The notes: generated by a model from the letters alone, not told the origin. DNA of 64,000 nt from Acerihabitans sp015654925 (GCF_047324175.1 NZ_CP178732.1:4030001-4094000); one strand, 5' to 3'; shown: positions 35,536 to 45,470, counted from the stretch's first letter. Program-made: numbers and translations.

Positions 35536-35939
35536 TGGCTGATTAGACCTCGCGCCACGATATCAGCATCGGAGGCCACGGCTAGTGACGAGCGTGGCCG
35601 ACAATTCGGGTGATCTGTTTATCGTTATCCGGCTACAAAACGACGATTTAACTCAGGCAACAGGTAGTGGATTTTTATAAAAAATATCATTAAATTATTC
35701 CACAGCCTATTTCTCCCGAGCATAGAGTACACGCGATAACCTGTTGTCGCGGCAAATATAATATCAAAACATTACTCCGGAAATTAACGAATGATTTTTT
35801 TTGGCAATCTATACGGTAAAAATAGCCATTGCTTCTATTCCCGTACGTCATAAAATTACCTTGATATTCATAACCGATCAATAAATGTTCCGTACCAAGG
35901 AGTACGGAACAAACGTTTTTCCCAGCGTAAGGAGTCAAC
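35536..35939. other. Gap between the phosphatase gene and the Ig-domain gene
   Basis: This 404-bp stretch is AT-rich and holds no gene. It has a short stem-loop (GGCCACG / CGTGGCC, 35574-35599) after the phosphatase gene and an inverted repeat at its right end. Confidence 0.55.
35886..35911 (+). promoter_or_regulatory. Perfect inverted repeat upstream of the Ig-domain gene
   Basis: TGTTCCGTAC and GTACGGAACA around a CAAGGA loop end 29 bp before the ATG. A short T-run (AAACGTTTTT) follows, so the hairpin could act as an attenuator; it could also be a protein-binding site. Confidence 0.6.
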
Positions 35940-37406
35940 ATGGCCTTGCTACTCCCAATTTTACCCCAGTTGGTTAATGGTATTATCACTACTAACCAAA
36001 TCTCCGCTGACAACGGCATTATTGTACAAATTCCTACATACGGGAATGTTTCACTAAATGACACCATCAAGTTATATTTTAATGGCATCTTAGTTGAAAC
36101 CTACCTGGTAATAAACGTATCCGACTTACCGAAGTTATTTATGATCCCTAGGAATATTTCCACCTTAGGCACCAAAAGTGTTTATTATTCTGTAACCGAC
36201 AAGGTGCAAAATATGAGTGAATCGCCCCGAGTTAATTTTAATGTATCCCAAAGTCAGACAACAGCTGATTACCTCCTTACCCCGACAATAATTGTAAATA
36301 ATAGCCAAGCGAATAATGTAAATTACAATATCATCCTTTATACCCTATCCAGCCCTACCGGAGCGTCGGTCAGCAATGTATATTTGCTATTTGAAGCCCT
36401 CGGCGGCGGCACCCTCGGCGCTGCTTACGGCGCGACTAATGCGAACGGTCAATATCAGTTGACCGTCCGCAGTGGCGCTGTCGGCAGCGTATTAGTTCAA
36501 GCGAAGGTGAGTCTCGACGCTACGGTTATAACGTTTACCGATTTAAATTTCGTCGCGGTGCCTGTGGCTTATCAACTTACTACCAGCATCATCAGCAATA
36601 ACAATTCCGCCGATGGTCAACATGCCAATGTGATTCAGGCAAGGTTGGTCAATGCCAATACCGGCCAGGGTATAGCAGGTCAGCCTCTTTTGGTTTATGT
36701 CTCTGGTCCAGCGACCTACCCGTCTACCATTATCACCAATGCAACAGGTTATGTTTCAATCTATATCACCACCAACACGCCGGGCACGTTGACCGTGAGC
36801 GTATATTTAGAAGCCAATACATCGATTTCCTCTTCGCAGAATATTAATTTTACCGTTACTTATCCCATTGTATTAGGCTCCCGAACCGTATGGCTGCAAC
36901 ACGATGTCGGAATACAAAAACTATTAGGTCCCTATAACCTCACCGCCTTTAACCGTTATACAATAGAAACCACCAGAGAGCCGTCCACTGTGTGGAATTG
37001 CCAAAATAATCAAGCGTTTAATATTGCAACTACTAGCTGCACCATCGGCATTGAACGCGCTTTTTATTTTTTGGATGACGATCTTTCGGATGTTGTCCCC
37101 TTAAGAACCGCGTCGGGGGCTAATTTATCTTCAGAACGCGTTATGTGGTTTGCCCCTGCGAATAGCGGTTATGGCGTGGTGACCATCAAGGATTGGGGGC
37201 CACAAAATGCGGCGGCATTCGATCCGGCATTGTTGGAGCAGCTTGAGGCAGAACAAATAGCCGAACGGGATGCGCCAAAGGAAGAAACGGTTTCGGATGA
37301 ACTGACCGAGCCCACGGGTTTGCCCACTCGGGCGCTATCGTCCGAACAAGAGGCATTGCCGCAGTTGACCGGGCAACCCGGAGCAGGAGAGTCTGGGAGC
37401 AGTTAG
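35940..37406 (+). CDS. Orphan protein with bacterial Ig-like domains
   Basis: I do not recognise a named gene. The 488 residues begin with ~105 Asn/Ser/Val-rich residues without a normal signal peptide, then show two repeats typical of Big_1-type Ig domains (about 108-206 and 210-308; LTPTIIVNNSQANN..., LTTSIISNNNSADGQ, each with a TNA(N/T)G(Q/Y) turn). Residues 310-425 are an unknown domain with two cysteines (C354, C367), and 426-488 an acidic, Pro/Glu-rich tail. Invasin-type adhesins use such domains, but no barrel or anchor is present. AAGGAG lies six bases before ATG. Base composition is lower in GC than its neighbours, suggesting transfer. Confidence 0.72.
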   Translation: MALLLPILPQLVNGIITTNQISADNGIIVQIPTYGNVSLNDTIKLYFNGILVETYLVINVSDLPKLFMIPRNISTLGTKSVYYSVTDKVQNMSESPRVNFNVSQSQTTADYLLTPTIIVNNSQANNVNYNIILYTLSSPTGASVSNVYLLFEALGGGTLGAAYGATNANGQYQLTVRSGAVGSVLVQAKVSLDATVITFTDLNFVAVPVAYQLTTSIISNNNSADGQHANVIQARLVNANTGQGIAGQPLLVYVSGPATYPSTIITNATGYVSIYITTNTPGTLTVSVYLEANTSISSSQNINFTVTYPIVLGSRTVWLQHDVGIQKLLGPYNLTAFNRYTIETTREPSTVWNCQNNQAFNIATTSCTIGIERAFYFLDDDLSDVVPLRTASGANLSSERVMWFAPANSGYGVVTIKDWGPQNAAAFDPALLEQLEAEQIAERDAPKEETVSDELTEPTGLPTRALSSEQEALPQLTGQPGAGESGSS

Positions 37407-37416
37407 GCCTGTTTTT

Positions 37417-37450
37417 CTGGCCGGGTAATAGCGTATCCGGCCAGTTTTTT
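37417..37450 (+). terminator. Rho-independent terminator of the Ig-domain gene
   Basis: CTGGCCGG / CCGGCCAG around a 12-base loop with six T behind, 10 bp after the stop codon. Confidence 0.9.
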
Positions 37451-37568
37451 ATTTCTGCATGGGTCCCTGTTCCGCCCGCTGGCAAAATCTGCGGTGCATA
37501 AAGCAGGCCAGCCACAGCCGGTTTAGGCGCTGGATCACCCTGCAAAGACGGGTAACCGCAGTTTTCCC

Positions 37569-38474
37569 TCAACTCTTCAGCTTCGGGTCCAGCGCATCCC
37601 TCAATCCGTCCCCGAGCAAATTAAACGCCAGCACGGTCAAAAATATCGCCAGGCTGGGGAAAATGGCGATATGGGGCGCAGTGACCATATCCGCCCGCGC
37701 TTCGTTAAGCATCGCTCCCCATTCAGGGGTGGGCGGTTGGGCGCCAAGACCAAGGAACGACAGGCTGGCGGCGGTAATAATCGAGGTACCGATACGCATG
37801 GTAAAATACACCACGATGGACGACAGCGTGCCCGGCAGGATATGGCGCAGCAAGATAGTGCGATCGGACGCGCCGATGCTGCGCGCGGATTCGATAAACG
37901 TCTGGTGTTTGAGCACCAGCGTATTGCCGCGCACCAGGCGGGCGAAGGCCGGAATACTGAAAATCGCCACGGCGATAATCACATTCGACATGCCGCTGCC
38001 CATAATGGCCACCACCGCGATGGCCAGCAAGATGCCCGGAAACGCAAACAGCACGTCGCACACGCGCATAATCAGCCGGTCCCACCAGCCTTCATAATAA
38101 CCGGCCACCAGCCCCAGCACGGTGCCGATGGCCATACCCAACAGCACCGAAAAGAAGCCGGCCGCCAGCGAAATGCGGGTGCCCATCAGGATACGGCTGA
38201 AAATATCGCGCCCCAGTGAATCCACCCCCAGCCAATGCATCGCCGACGGCCCCTCGTTAAGCCGGTCGTAATCGAAAAAATTCTCCGCGTCGAACGGCGC
38301 CAGCCAGGGAGCGAAGATGGCGGCAATCACCAGCACCAGCACAAAGATCCCGGCCGCCAGGGCCAGCGGCTGCCGTTTGAAACGCCGCCAAAATTCGCTC
38401 CAGGGGGTGCGAACGCGCTGGGGAGTTATCACCGGCATCGCCTTGAGTGCGGCCTCTCGTCGCCAGAATTTCAT
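37569..38474 (-). CDS. gsiD: GsiD, permease of the glutathione ABC importer
   Basis: Second permease of GsiABCD, which imports reduced glutathione. The 301 residues show six spans, the DppC-type N-terminal segment TPWSEFWRRFKR, LGVDSLGRDIFSRIL and the EAA loop FIESARSIGASDRTILLR; the end GDGLRDALDP is typical. It follows gsiC by 9 bp and is the last gene of the operon. Confidence 0.95.
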   Translation of the reverse strand: MKFWRREAALKAMPVITPQRVRTPWSEFWRRFKRQPLALAAGIFVLVLVIAAIFAPWLAPFDAENFFDYDRLNEGPSAMHWLGVDSLGRDIFSRILMGTRISLAAGFFSVLLGMAIGTVLGLVAGYYEGWWDRLIMRVCDVLFAFPGILLAIAVVAIMGSGMSNVIIAVAIFSIPAFARLVRGNTLVLKHQTFIESARSIGASDRTILLRHILPGTLSSIVVYFTMRIGTSIITAASLSFLGLGAQPPTPEWGAMLNEARADMVTAPHIAIFPSLAIFLTVLAFNLLGDGLRDALDPKLKS

Positions 38475-38483
38475 CCCAGGTCC

Positions 38484-39404
38484 TTACTGATACCGGATAG
38501 ACGGATTAATTGCCGCATATAGCATGTCCACCAGTAAATTAATCACGATAAACTCCAGCGAAAACAGCAGCACCTCGGCCTGGATCACCGGGTAATCGCG
38601 CATTTCCACCGAATCCACCAACAAACGCCCCAGCCCCGGCCAGTTAAATACTTCTTCCACCACGATCGACCCGCCCAGCAAAAAACCGAACTGTAGCCCC
38701 ATCATGGTTACCACCGGGATCATGGCGTTACGCAGTCCATGTTTGACGATCACCCAAAATTCGCCCACCCCTTTCGCCCGGGCGGTGCGCATATAATCTT
38801 CCTGCATGACCTCGACGAACGAGGCGCGGGTAAAACGCGCCATAATCGACGCTACCGCCGCGCCCAAGGTTATGGACGGTAAAATATAGTGCTGGGGGGT
38901 ATCCGCCCCCACGGTGGGCAACCAGCCCAGGTTGACCGAAAAAATCTGCATGAGCAGCATACCCAGGGCAAAGGCCGGGAAGGAGATACCCGAAACCGCC
39001 AGCGTCATGCCGATTCGATCGGGCCAGCGATTGCGCCAGACCGCCGACACGATGCCCAGGGCCATGCCGAAAATCACCGCCCACAGCATACTGGCGATGG
39101 TCAGCCAGAAGGTAGGCATAAACCGCGAGCTCAATTCGGTGCTCACCGGCCGTTTCGAGACCAATGACGTACCGAAATCGCCCCGCGCCGCATTACCGAT
39201 AAAATGCAAAAACTGTTCGGGCAACGGTTTATCCAGGCCCAAATCCTGACGCACCAGCGCCACTACCGAAGCGTCGGCGTTCGGCCCGGCCGCCAACCTG
39301 GCCGGGTCGCCCGGCAACAGATGGACAAACAGGAATACCAACACCGCGACAATCAGCAGCGTAGGAATCAGGCCCAGTAACCGATTGATAAAATAATTCA
39401 GCAT
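38484..39404 (-). CDS. gsiC: GsiC, permease of the glutathione ABC importer
   Basis: First permease of the glutathione importer, 306 residues like E. coli GsiC. It has the DppB-type features LLPGDPARLAAGPNA near the start, the EAA loop YMRTARAKGVGEFWVIV and VVEEVFNWPGLGRLLVD. It lies 10 bp after gsiB on the same strand. Confidence 0.95.
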   Translation of the reverse strand: MLNYFINRLLGLIPTLLIVAVLVFLFVHLLPGDPARLAAGPNADASVVALVRQDLGLDKPLPEQFLHFIGNAARGDFGTSLVSKRPVSTELSSRFMPTFWLTIASMLWAVIFGMALGIVSAVWRNRWPDRIGMTLAVSGISFPAFALGMLLMQIFSVNLGWLPTVGADTPQHYILPSITLGAAVASIMARFTRASFVEVMQEDYMRTARAKGVGEFWVIVKHGLRNAMIPVVTMMGLQFGFLLGGSIVVEEVFNWPGLGRLLVDSVEMRDYPVIQAEVLLFSLEFIVINLLVDMLYAAINPSIRYQ

Positions 39405-39414
39405 CGGCGCCGGT

Positions 39415-40956
39415 TTATTTCATATCGGCATGGGTAAAATCAAAGGAGCTGTCGGGCATCACATAAAAACCGGTCAGGTTCTTGCTGTGCGCGTAAAGCA
39501 GCTTCTCGGTGAGCAGGAACACCCACGGCGCGTCGGCCCAGATTTTATCCTGCGCATCTTTATACAAACGGGTTTTTTCGGCCCGGTCGGTAGTTTTCAA
39601 CGCGTCGGTCAAGTCTTTATCCACCTGCGGGTTGTTGTAATAGGCGGTGTTGAAAATGGCCGGCGGCGCGGACTGGCTGGCGAACAGCGGCGTCAAGGCC
39701 CAATCGGCTTCGCCGGTGGACGCGGACCAGCCGGTATAGAACATGCGTACGCCGGTTTCATTTACGCCCTTGGCTTCCACCTGCGCGGCGCGCTGGCCGG
39801 CATCCATGGCGGTGACGGTGGTTTTAATCCCCACCTGCGCCAGTTGCTGCTGGGTAAATTGCAGCGCTTTCTGGAAGGTGCTGGTATTGTGCGACGACCA
39901 CAAGGTGGTGGTAAAGCCGTTGGGATAACCCGCTTCCTTCAGCAGTTCGCGCGCTTTGGCCGGATCGTAAGGCCAGGGTTTATATTTCACCGCGTAATCG
40001 ATCCCGGCGGGCAACGGGCCCTCGGCGGGGACCGCATAACCGGCATAAGCCACCTTGATCAGCGCGTCTTTGTTAATGGCATAGTTGATCGCCTGGCGCA
40101 CTTTCACATTATCAAACGGCTTTTGGGTTACATTGAGGCTGATATAGCGCTGCAAAATGGACGGCGCGGACACCAGCTCCAGCTTGCTGTTCTTGCCCAA
40201 TACCGCGGCCTGCTCGTAAGGCACCGGGAACGCGAAATTGGCTTCGCCGGTTTGCAGCATCGCCGCGCGGGTATTATTGTCCACCACCGGCCGCCAGGTA
40301 ATGCTATCAAGCTTGGCGGCGTCTTTTTGCCAGTAGCCGTCAAAGCGTTTTACTTTAACGAAATCGGTCTGGTTCCAGACTTCGAATTCGTACGGGCCGG
40401 TGCCCACCGGATGGAAACCGATTTCCTTGCCGTATTTTTGCAGCGCCGCCGGCGAAATCATGGCCGCCGCCGGATGGGACAGGTTATTGATAAACGGCGA
40501 GAACGGCGTTTTCAGGGTGATTTTAACCGTCGTCGGATCGATCACCTCGGTTTTATCGATCATTTTAAACAGGTTGTAGCGTTTGAGATGGTTCTCGGGA
40601 TTGCTGGCGCGGTCCAGGTTGACCTTGACCGCCTCGGCGTTAAAGTCGGTGCCGTCCTGGAACTTGATCCCCGAACGCAGCTTGATGGTGTAAGTCAGCC
40701 CGTCGGCGCTGGGCTGGTAGCTTTCCGCCAGCACGTTCACCTGCTTCATATCTTTATCGAAGCCGAATAGCCCCTGGTAAAACGACTTGGCCACCGCCTG
40801 GGACAACGTATCGTTGGCGTCATAGGGGTCGAGGCTGGTGAAATTGGACCCGACCGCGATGACCGCGTCTTTGGCGGCCCAGGCCGGTACCGATACCAGC
40901 GCGCCCATCACCGCGGTGGCGATCAGCCAGCGGCGTTGAGTATTTTGTGCAATCAT
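39415..40956 (-). CDS. gsiB: GsiB, periplasmic glutathione-binding protein
   Basis: The 513-residue family 5 binding protein has a signal peptide ending VPAWA before AKDAV, and the blocks VAVGSNFTSLDPYDANDT-like, YEFEVWNQTDFVKVKRF and MFYTGWSASTGEADWAL. It binds glutathione and delivers it to GsiCD. ATG 40956 after GAGAGGGTAACG gives the family length; an upstream start 12 codons earlier overlaps the gsiA end and is unlikely. Confidence 0.95.
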   Translation of the reverse strand: MIAQNTQRRWLIATAVMGALVSVPAWAAKDAVIAVGSNFTSLDPYDANDTLSQAVAKSFYQGLFGFDKDMKQVNVLAESYQPSADGLTYTIKLRSGIKFQDGTDFNAEAVKVNLDRASNPENHLKRYNLFKMIDKTEVIDPTTVKITLKTPFSPFINNLSHPAAAMISPAALQKYGKEIGFHPVGTGPYEFEVWNQTDFVKVKRFDGYWQKDAAKLDSITWRPVVDNNTRAAMLQTGEANFAFPVPYEQAAVLGKNSKLELVSAPSILQRYISLNVTQKPFDNVKVRQAINYAINKDALIKVAYAGYAVPAEGPLPAGIDYAVKYKPWPYDPAKARELLKEAGYPNGFTTTLWSSHNTSTFQKALQFTQQQLAQVGIKTTVTAMDAGQRAAQVEAKGVNETGVRMFYTGWSASTGEADWALTPLFASQSAPPAIFNTAYYNNPQVDKDLTDALKTTDRAEKTRLYKDAQDKIWADAPWVFLLTEKLLYAHSKNLTGFYVMPDSSFDFTHADMK

Positions 40957-40988
40957 AACGTTACCCTCTCCATGAAAATCCCTGTCAT

Positions 40989-42947
40989 TCAATACGCGCC
41001 GCCGATCGGATGACGGGCGACATAGTGCCCTTCACCGACCTTTACCAACGGCGCAACAATGGGTTCATCCCCCAGCGCCCGCACGGGGCTGGGGATCTCA
41101 TCTACCAGTAAAGCATGTTCGGGACGGCGGCGCGCGGGATCGGGCACCGGCACCGCCGACATTAATTTGCGGGTATAGGCGTGCTGGGGATGATCAAACA
41201 CCTGGCGCCTGGGGCCTATCTCCACGATTTGCCCCAGATACATCACCGCCACCCGGTGGCTCACCCGTTCCACTACCGCCATATCATGGGAAATAAATAA
41301 AAAGGCGATGCCGAATTCCCGCTGCAAATCCAGCATCAAATTGACAATCTGCGCCTGGATGGAGACATCCAGCGCCGATACCGACTCGTCGGCAATCACC
41401 ACTTTAGGATTTAAGGCCAGCGCCCGCGCGATGCAAATCCGCTGACGCTGGCCGCCGGAAAATTCATGGGGATATCGCTGCGCATGCTCGGGCAGCAGGC
41501 CTACCCGTTCCAGCAGGGCGTCTACCCGCTGCTGGGCGGCCTTACCTTGCGCTACGCCATGCACCAGCAAGGGTTCCATAATGGAATACCCCACGGTCAG
41601 CCTGGGGTCGAGTGAAGCATAGGGGTCCTGGAAAATAAACTGGATATCCCGGCGCAGGCGCTGCAATTCATTGCCCTGCATGGCGGTGATCGATTGGCCA
41701 TTAAATATAATATCGCCGCTCTGGCTCTCCACCAGGCGCAGTAACGAGCGCCCGGTGGTGGATTTGCCGCAGCCGGACTCGCCCACCAGGGCCAGGGTCT
41801 CGCCGGGATAGAGCGAGAAACTGACCTTTTCCACCGCATGCACCCGCCGTTGGACGCGGTTGAGGATGCCGCCGCGGATATCAAAACCGGTGACCAGATC
41901 TTTTACCTGCAAAACGGGTTGGGCGCCGGGCGGCACCGTATCTTGCGGCAGGGCCCGCTCCACCGGGGCGGGCGCCGGGTCCGCGCCGCCGAGCTGCCCC
42001 GGTTTCAATAGCGGAAACTTGGCGGGGAAATCGCTGTCGGCCATGGAGCCGAGTTTCGGCACCGCCGCCAGCAGGGCCCGGGTATAGCCGTGCAGCGGCC
42101 GGGCGAAGAGCTGTTCCACCGGCGCCGACTCCACGTCATCGCCCCGGTACATCACCATCACCCGGTCGGCCATTTCCGCCACCACGCCCATATCATGGGT
42201 GATAAACATCACGCCCATATGCATTTCGCGCTGCAGGGTGCGGATCAGTTGCAGAATTTGCGCCTGGATGGTGACATCCAGCGCGGTGGTGGGTTCGTCG
42301 GCGATCAGCAGCGCCGGTTTGCACGATAACGCCATGGCGATCATCACCCGCTGGCGCATACCGCCGGACAATTGGTGCGGATAGCGGTCCAGCATGCTTT
42401 TGGCCGTGGGGATGCGCACCAAATCCAGCATCCGCAGCGCTTCTTGCCGCGCGCTGCGATGATCCTTGCCCTGGTGCAGGCGAATGGATTCCGCAATTTG
42501 CTCCCCGACCGGAAATACCGGATTGAGCGAGGTCATCGGCTCCTGGAAAATCATCGCCATATCCGCCCCGCGCAGGCCGCGCAAGGTGGATTGGCCGGCG
42601 GTGGTCAAATCCACCAACCGGCCGTTGCGCCGGCGAAACAGCATGCTGCCGCTGTCCACCTTGCCGCCGCCCAATTCCACCAGCCGCATCACCGACAGCG
42701 CGGTAACCGACTTGCCGGAGCCGGATTCGCCGACAATCGCCAGGGTCTCTCCGCGATTGATCTCGAAAGAGATATTTTTTACCGCCTCGATGCGCTGGCC
42801 TTCATGGGTAAAATGGACTTTCAGATCGCGTACCGCCAGCACCTGCCCCTCGGGCAAGCCAGGGGCGGCGGACTGCTCCGCTCCCACGCCCCGTTCCCGG
42901 GCCGCGGCGATTTCCGCCGCCGGCCGCGCCGATGCCGCGCCGGCCAT
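40989..42947 (-). CDS. gsiA: GsiA, double ATPase of the glutathione ABC importer
   Basis: A 652-residue protein with two complete ABC ATPase domains: Walker A GESGSGKS and GESGCGKS, signatures LSGGMRQ and FSGGQRQ, Walker B LIADEPTTALD and VIADESVSALD. Each half ends in an oligopeptide-type C-terminal extension (HGYTRALLAAVP, HAYTRKLMSAVP). The N-terminus has an Ala/Arg-rich extension of about 40 residues, partly longer than in E. coli. Its ATG shares one base with the iaaA stop (TGATG), so the two are coupled. Confidence 0.95.
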   Translation of the reverse strand: MAGAASARPAAEIAAARERGVGAEQSAAPGLPEGQVLAVRDLKVHFTHEGQRIEAVKNISFEINRGETLAIVGESGSGKSVTALSVMRLVELGGGKVDSGSMLFRRRNGRLVDLTTAGQSTLRGLRGADMAMIFQEPMTSLNPVFPVGEQIAESIRLHQGKDHRSARQEALRMLDLVRIPTAKSMLDRYPHQLSGGMRQRVMIAMALSCKPALLIADEPTTALDVTIQAQILQLIRTLQREMHMGVMFITHDMGVVAEMADRVMVMYRGDDVESAPVEQLFARPLHGYTRALLAAVPKLGSMADSDFPAKFPLLKPGQLGGADPAPAPVERALPQDTVPPGAQPVLQVKDLVTGFDIRGGILNRVQRRVHAVEKVSFSLYPGETLALVGESGCGKSTTGRSLLRLVESQSGDIIFNGQSITAMQGNELQRLRRDIQFIFQDPYASLDPRLTVGYSIMEPLLVHGVAQGKAAQQRVDALLERVGLLPEHAQRYPHEFSGGQRQRICIARALALNPKVVIADESVSALDVSIQAQIVNLMLDLQREFGIAFLFISHDMAVVERVSHRVAVMYLGQIVEIGPRRQVFDHPQHAYTRKLMSAVPVPDPARRRPEHALLVDEIPSPVRALGDEPIVAPLVKVGEGHYVARHPIGGAY

Positions 42948-43900
42948 CAGCGGTAAATCCTTGTCTCGACGGGCCCGCCCACATAACCGATGCCCCGGTA
43001 CATTCCTTCGCTGTTAAACGGCAGGGCCACATTACCCTCCGTATCCACGGCGATTAACCCGCCCGAGCCGCCGAGGGCCGTGATTTTTTCAAAGATAACC
43101 CGCTGCGCCGCATCCGCCAGCGGCAGACCGCCGTAAGCCATCAGCGCGCTGACATCGTAGGCGGCGACGGCGCGGATAAACACTTCGCCGCTGCCGGTGC
43201 AGGACACCGCGGCGGTGGCGTCATCGGCATAACAGCCGGCGCCGATAATAGGTGAATCCCCCACCCGTCCGGCTTGTTTATTGGTCATGCCGCCGGTGGA
43301 GGTGGCCGCCGCCAAATGGCCGGCACTATCGCAGGCCACCGCGCCCACGGTACCAAATTTGCGATCCGCATCAAGGGGGGCGCCCGCCGCGGGCGCATCG
43401 TGATCCAATATCGCGCCGGCGTCGGCGGCCTGGGCGCGCCGCAGCTGGGCATACCGTTCCTCGGTGGAAAAAAAACCCGGTTCCACCCGCTCCAGGCCCC
43501 GGCTGGCGGCAAAAGCTTCCGCTCCCGCGCCGGTAAACATGACGTGCGGGCTATGTTCGAGCACCGCGCGCGCGGCCAGGATGGGATTGCGAATATGCGC
43601 GACGCCGCACACGGCGCCGGCGTCGCGGGTATGGCCATCCATAATGCTGGCATCCAGTTCGTGGCTGCCCTGATGGGTAAATACCGCGCCTTTCCCGGCG
43701 TTAAACAAAGGGCATTCTTCCAGCTGTCGCACCGCTTCGGTCACCGCGTCCAGGGCGCTGCCGCCCGCCGCCAGAATCGCCTGGCCGGACTCGACCACCC
43801 CGGCGAGAGCGTGATGATACCGCCGCTCTTGTTCCGCACCCATGGCATGGCGCGTTATAGCGCCGGCACCGCCATGGATGACTATGACTGGTTTGCTCAT
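42947..43900 (-). CDS. iaaA: IaaA, isoaspartyl peptidase/L-asparaginase
   Basis: An Ntn hydrolase that cleaves isoaspartyl dipeptides and asparagine after self-processing. The 317 residues show the N-terminal IHGGAGAITR, LEECPLFNAGKGAVFT, and the processing site GTVGAVACD...HLAAATSTGGMTNK, in which the Thr after GTVGA-type glycine is the new N-terminal nucleophile of the beta chain. First gene of iaaA-gsiABCD, as in E. coli; glutathione and isopeptides taken up by Gsi may be its source of substrates. Confidence 0.95.
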   Translation of the reverse strand: MSKPVIVIHGGAGAITRHAMGAEQERRYHHALAGVVESGQAILAAGGSALDAVTEAVRQLEECPLFNAGKGAVFTHQGSHELDASIMDGHTRDAGAVCGVAHIRNPILAARAVLEHSPHVMFTGAGAEAFAASRGLERVEPGFFSTEERYAQLRRAQAADAGAILDHDAPAAGAPLDADRKFGTVGAVACDSAGHLAAATSTGGMTNKQAGRVGDSPIIGAGCYADDATAAVSCTGSGEVFIRAVAAYDVSALMAYGGLPLADAAQRVIFEKITALGGSGGLIAVDTEGNVALPFNSEGMYRGIGYVGGPVETRIYR

Positions 43901-44228
43901 GTAATCAAATACCCTGCTGATAACCGATCAAAGGATGGAGGTCTGCCGTTGTGCCAGCGAAAGACCCGGACACTCCTGAGTTATTACTTAAATGAGTGTG
44001 GCATAATATTATTATCATTTTTGACTATATTAAGCCTTTCCCCCGCTGTAAAGAGGAAATGCACTCTATTGATTGCAGAAGCGATAATGGCATTTCTTTA
44101 GCCAAAACATGGCAAAGCTTAACCAAAAGCGGCACAGATCCCCGGGGCGCATTTTCTGGTGGGATAACCGTGGTATTATGGCGGCGCCGGCCACCGATTC
44201 CGCGGCCGATCTTCAACAGGAGTTTGAG
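43901..44228. other. Divergent promoter region of iaaA and moeA
   Basis: A 328-bp stretch with AT-rich sequence at 43985-44050 that should carry both promoters. The longer upstream reading of moeA into this region is not supported by the family. Confidence 0.5.
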
Positions 44229-45461
44229 ATGGCTGCGTTGCGTTCCCCCCTGCTTACCCTGGCCCAGGCATTAGATAAAATGCTCGGTCGGGTCAGCCCG
44301 CTGAGCGAACATGAAATCCTTGATTTGACCGCCGCTGCCGGGCGTGTCACCGCCGCGCCGGTGGTCTCGCCGGTCAACGTTCCCCCCTTTGATAACTCCG
44401 CCATGGACGGTTACGCGGTGCGCCTGGCGGACCTGGGCTCTGCCCGGCCGCTGCCGGTGGCCGGCAAGGCCTTTGCCGGACTGCCGTTTAACGGCGACTG
44501 GCCGCAGGGCGCTGCGCTGCGCATCATGACCGGCGCGCCGGTTCCTTCCGCGGCGGAGGCGGTGATTATGCAAGAGCAGGCGGAACTGGCCGAAGGCGGG
44601 GTGCGCTTTACCGCCCCGGTTAAAGCGGGACAAAATATCCGGCGCATCGGCGACGATATCCGCCAGGGCGCCCAGGTCCTGCCGGCCGGCCGGGCGCTGG
44701 GCGTGGCGGAACTGCCGCTGCTGGCATCCCTGGGCATCGCTCAAATCCACGTGGTGCGGCGCCTGCGGGTGGCGCTGTTCTCCACCGGCGATGAACTACG
44801 GCCCATAGGCGCCCCTCTGGCCGCCGGGCAAATCCATGATACCAACCGGTTTACCGTACGCCTGATGCTGCAACGGCTGGGCTGCGAAGTGATCGACTTA
44901 GGCATTATCGCCGATGACGCCCAGGCGCTGCGCGACGCCTTCCGCCAGGCCGGCAGTGCGGACCTGGTGATTACCAGCGGCGGCGTATCGGTCGGCGAAG
45001 CTGATTACACCAAAACCATCCTGGAAGAACTGGGCGAAATCAGCTTCTGGCGGCTGGCGATTAAACCGGGCAAGCCTTTTGCCTTTGGCCAACTCGACCG
45101 CGCCTGGTTCTGCGGCCTGCCGGGTAACCCGGTATCGGCGGCGGTCACCTTTTATCAGTTGGTCCAGCCCCTGATCGCCCGCCTCACCGGCCGCACCGAT
45201 TGGCATTTACCCCCGCGCCAGCGCGCCAGGGCGCTCACCGCGCTGAAAAAATCCCCCGACCGCATGGACTTCCAGCGCGGCGTCTTCCGCAGCAACCCGC
45301 AGGGGGAGATCGAGGTCAGCAGCACCGGCCCGCAGGGCTCACACGTATTCAGCTCATTTAGCGCGGCCAACTGTTTTATCGTATTGGAAGCGGATCGCGG
45401 ACCGGTGGCCGCCGGTGAATGGGTGACCATCGAACCCTTTAACCACCTGTTGATATCCTGA
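44229..45461 (+). CDS. moeA: Molybdopterin molybdotransferase MoeA
   Basis: MoeA inserts molybdate into adenylated molybdopterin, the last step of molybdenum cofactor synthesis. The 410 residues have the family blocks PPFDNSAMDGYAVR, IMTGAPVP, FSTGDEL, DTNRFTVRLML, SGGVSVGEADYTK and GLPGNPVSA. The start at 44229 has CAGGAG spaced six bases and gives the E. coli length; upstream in-frame ATGs would add an unrelated basic segment. Followed by moeB after 9 bp. Confidence 0.96.
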   Translation: MAALRSPLLTLAQALDKMLGRVSPLSEHEILDLTAAAGRVTAAPVVSPVNVPPFDNSAMDGYAVRLADLGSARPLPVAGKAFAGLPFNGDWPQGAALRIMTGAPVPSAAEAVIMQEQAELAEGGVRFTAPVKAGQNIRRIGDDIRQGAQVLPAGRALGVAELPLLASLGIAQIHVVRRLRVALFSTGDELRPIGAPLAAGQIHDTNRFTVRLMLQRLGCEVIDLGIIADDAQALRDAFRQAGSADLVITSGGVSVGEADYTKTILEELGEISFWRLAIKPGKPFAFGQLDRAWFCGLPGNPVSAAVTFYQLVQPLIARLTGRTDWHLPPRQRARALTALKKSPDRMDFQRGVFRSNPQGEIEVSSTGPQGSHVFSSFSAANCFIVLEADRGPVAAGEWVTIEPFNHLLIS

Positions 45462-45470
45462 GGGCCGGCC

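Noticed and set aside
39430..40770. A 446-codon plus-strand frame antisense to gsiB
   Set aside because: Shadow of gsiB; no family resemblance and no start signals.
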